From positions 1 to 6,587 of the forward strand of contig CAYNEL010000042.1 in the NCBI GenBank assembly GCA_964396225.1: a DNA stretch of 6,587 nt. Direction: 5' to 3'. Numbering within the stretch: the first letter of the stretch is position 1; every line of letters begins with the position of its first letter. This document shows, piece by piece, positions 5,335 to 6,587 of the stretch. The DNA is from CAYNEL01 sp964396225 (lineage in GTDB: Bacteria; Patescibacteriota; Minisyncoccia; Moranbacterales; UBA1568). Below the pieces are notes generated by a model. It was not told the origin of the DNA. It was given only the letters and a program-made list of their open reading frames with translations, and did no database searches. The position numbers and the translations under genes are program-made.

Positions 5335-6587
5335 ATGTCCGACGAGCGTTCCGTCTCCGGCCCCGACCTCCCCAAACAATACGATCCCTCGCAGTGGGAA
5401 GACCGCCTGTATCGGGAGTGGTCTGAGTCCGGCTGCTTCGCGCCGGACGCCTCTCGGGCAGAGGTATTCGCGATGGTCCTGCCCCCGCCCAACGTCACGG
5501 GCAACCTCCACCTCGGCCACTCGGCCATGGTGGCCATCCAGGACATCCTGGCCCGCGTTTCCCGGATGCAGGGCAAACGCACTCTTTGGCTGCCCGGCAC
5601 CGACCACGCCGCTGTCGCCACCCAGAGCAAGGTCGAATCGCTCATCTATAAGGAAGAGGGCAAGACCCGCCACGATCTCGGCCGGGAGGCTTTCCTTGAA
5701 CGCGTCGAGGCTTTCGCCCGGGCGAGTCACGACACCATCGTCGCGCAGATCGAAAAGCTGGGCGCTTCGGTCGACTGGTCGCGCGAGGCCTATACCTTGG
5801 ACGAGCAGCGGAGCCGGGCCGTCCGCACCGCTTTCAGGACGATGTACGACCAGGGCCTCATCTACCGCGGCTACCGCGTGGTCAACTGGTCGGTCAAAGG
5901 CCAATCCACTCTCTCCGATGACGAGGTGGTGCACGTGGAACGGGAGACTACCCTGTACACCTTCCGGTACTGGAAAGGTTTCCCCATCCCCATCGCCACC
6001 ACCCGCCCCGAGACCAAGCTGGGCGACACGGCCGTGGCGGTGCACCCAGAAGGGAAATATAGGCAGTTCATCGGCCAGGAATTCACCGGGGTCTTCTGCG
6101 GCGTGCCGCTCACCCTGAAAGTCATCGGTGACGAGGCCGTGGATCCCGAGTTCGGCACGGGCGCCGTCGGCGTCACGCCCGCCCACAGCCATACCGACTA
6201 CGACATCTGGCTCCGACACCGGGAAGAGATGGCCTTTGGCCCCGACGGCCGGCCGGTCATCGGCACCGACGGACGGATGGCCGACAACGCCGGCGACTAC
6301 GCCGGCCTGACCGCCGAGGAAGCCCGCGCCAAAATCGTGGAATGCCTGGAAAGCGCCGGCCTCATCGCAAAGACCGAGACACTCGTCCACAGTGTCGGCA
6401 CGAGCGACCGTTACGGTGATGTCATCGAGGCCCTCCCTCTCCTCCAGTGGTTCGTGGCGGTGGACCGCGAGTTCGACCATCCCACCAAGGGCAAGACGAC
6501 CCTGAAAAAACTGATGCGCGAGGCGGTCGCCTCAGGTGGCGTCCGGATCGTCCCCGAACGTTTCGAAAAGACGTATTTCCACTGGAT
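5335..6587 (+). CDS. valS: Valyl-tRNA synthetase (N-terminal 417 residues)
   Basis: ValRS charges tRNA-Val with valine in the cytosol and hydrolyses mischarged Thr-tRNA. The class I HIGH motif appears as HLGH (59-62) within PPPNVTGNLHLGH, followed by GTDHAAVATQ (88-97), both diagnostic for ValRS over IleRS and LeuRS. The editing domain starts near 205 and carries TTRPETKLGDTAVAVHP (222-238). In the editing pocket motif GTGAVGVTPAHSHTD (274-288), the lysine normally after GTGxV is glycine (G279) and the usual Asp after TPAH is serine (S285). The cysteines often seen after VNW and after HSVG are absent (VNWSVKGQ, HSVGTSDRYG), so no zinc knuckle is expected there. The catalytic KMSKS loop, anticodon-binding domain and coiled coil lie beyond the right edge; full proteins are about 850-950 residues. 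ATG 5335 follows a good promoter and gives a normal N-terminus (YDPSQWEDRLYREW). Confidence 0.97.
   Translation, partial: MSDERSVSGPDLPKQYDPSQWEDRLYREWSESGCFAPDASRAEVFAMVLPPPNVTGNLHLGHSAMVAIQDILARVSRMQGKRTLWLPGTDHAAVATQSKVESLIYKEEGKTRHDLGREAFLERVEAFARASHDTIVAQIEKLGASVDWSREAYTLDEQRSRAVRTAFRTMYDQGLIYRGYRVVNWSVKGQSTLSDDEVVHVERETTLYTFRYWKGFPIPIATTRPETKLGDTAVAVHPEGKYRQFIGQEFTGVFCGVPLTLKVIGDEAVDPEFGTGAVGVTPAHSHTDYDIWLRHREEMAFGPDGRPVIGTDGRMADNAGDYAGLTAEEARAKIVECLESAGLIAKTETLVHSVGTSDRYGDVIEALPLLQWFVAVDREFDHPTKGKTTLKKLMREAVASGGVRIVPERFEKTYFHW

Noticed and set aside
5299..6480. A 393-codon open frame on the minus strand opposite valS
   Set aside because: It mirrors the strongly conserved ValRS frame, lacks any recognisable motif and would remove the valS promoter region from use. 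It is a composition shadow.

Overview
The window is GC-rich bacterial DNA with six genes. Five lie on the minus strand (an ABC exporter pair, a dockerin/cohesin gene pair and a small RNA-binding protein) and one on the plus strand (valS). The mix points to a member of the Candidate Phyla Radiation / Patescibacteria, perhaps a GC-rich Parcubacteria- or Peregrinibacteria-like lineage. The reasons are secreted proteins that combine cohesin or dockerin domains with four-cysteine thrombospondin-1-like repeats and Pro/Gly/Thr linkers, a valyl-tRNA synthetase without the usual zinc-knuckle cysteines, and six genes with no recognisable Shine-Dalgarno sequence. TGA is used as a stop, which argues against the lineages that read TGA as glycine. 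The assignment is inferred from protein style, not from a marker search.

Layout. Positions 1-1619 (minus) encode a YadG/YadH-type ABC-2 exporter: the ATPase (705-1619), followed after 3 bp by the permease (701 down to the window edge, C-terminus missing). Positions 1671-1699 hold a hairpin terminator. Positions 1710-4600 (minus) are a two-gene operon separated by 11 bp. The upstream gene (2657-4600) encodes a 647-residue membrane-anchored or secreted protein with a cohesin domain, a long Gly/Pro/Thr linker, two TSP1-like repeats and two Ig-like domains. The downstream gene (1710-2645) encodes a 311-residue secreted protein with a signal peptide, three TSP1-like repeats and a dockerin-like module. 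Positions 4789-5085 (minus) encode a 98-residue RRM protein with its own promoter, a leader of about 134 nt and a strong terminator. valS starts at 5335 on the plus strand, diverges from the RRM gene and runs off the right edge.

The point of most interest is the cohesin/dockerin pair. A cohesin on an anchored protein next to a dockerin on a secreted protein, with neither carrying a visible enzyme domain, suggests a small self-assembling surface complex used for adhesion or display rather than a cellulosome. The two proteins share linker cassettes, polyproline tracts and TSP1-like repeats, and the repeats show mosaic DNA identity, so the locus looks evolutionarily active. The exporter, RRM and valS genes are ordinary in function. 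Points of note are the altered editing pocket in ValRS, the inverted repeat between the divergent RRM and valS promoters, and the presence of T directly before ATG in all six genes.
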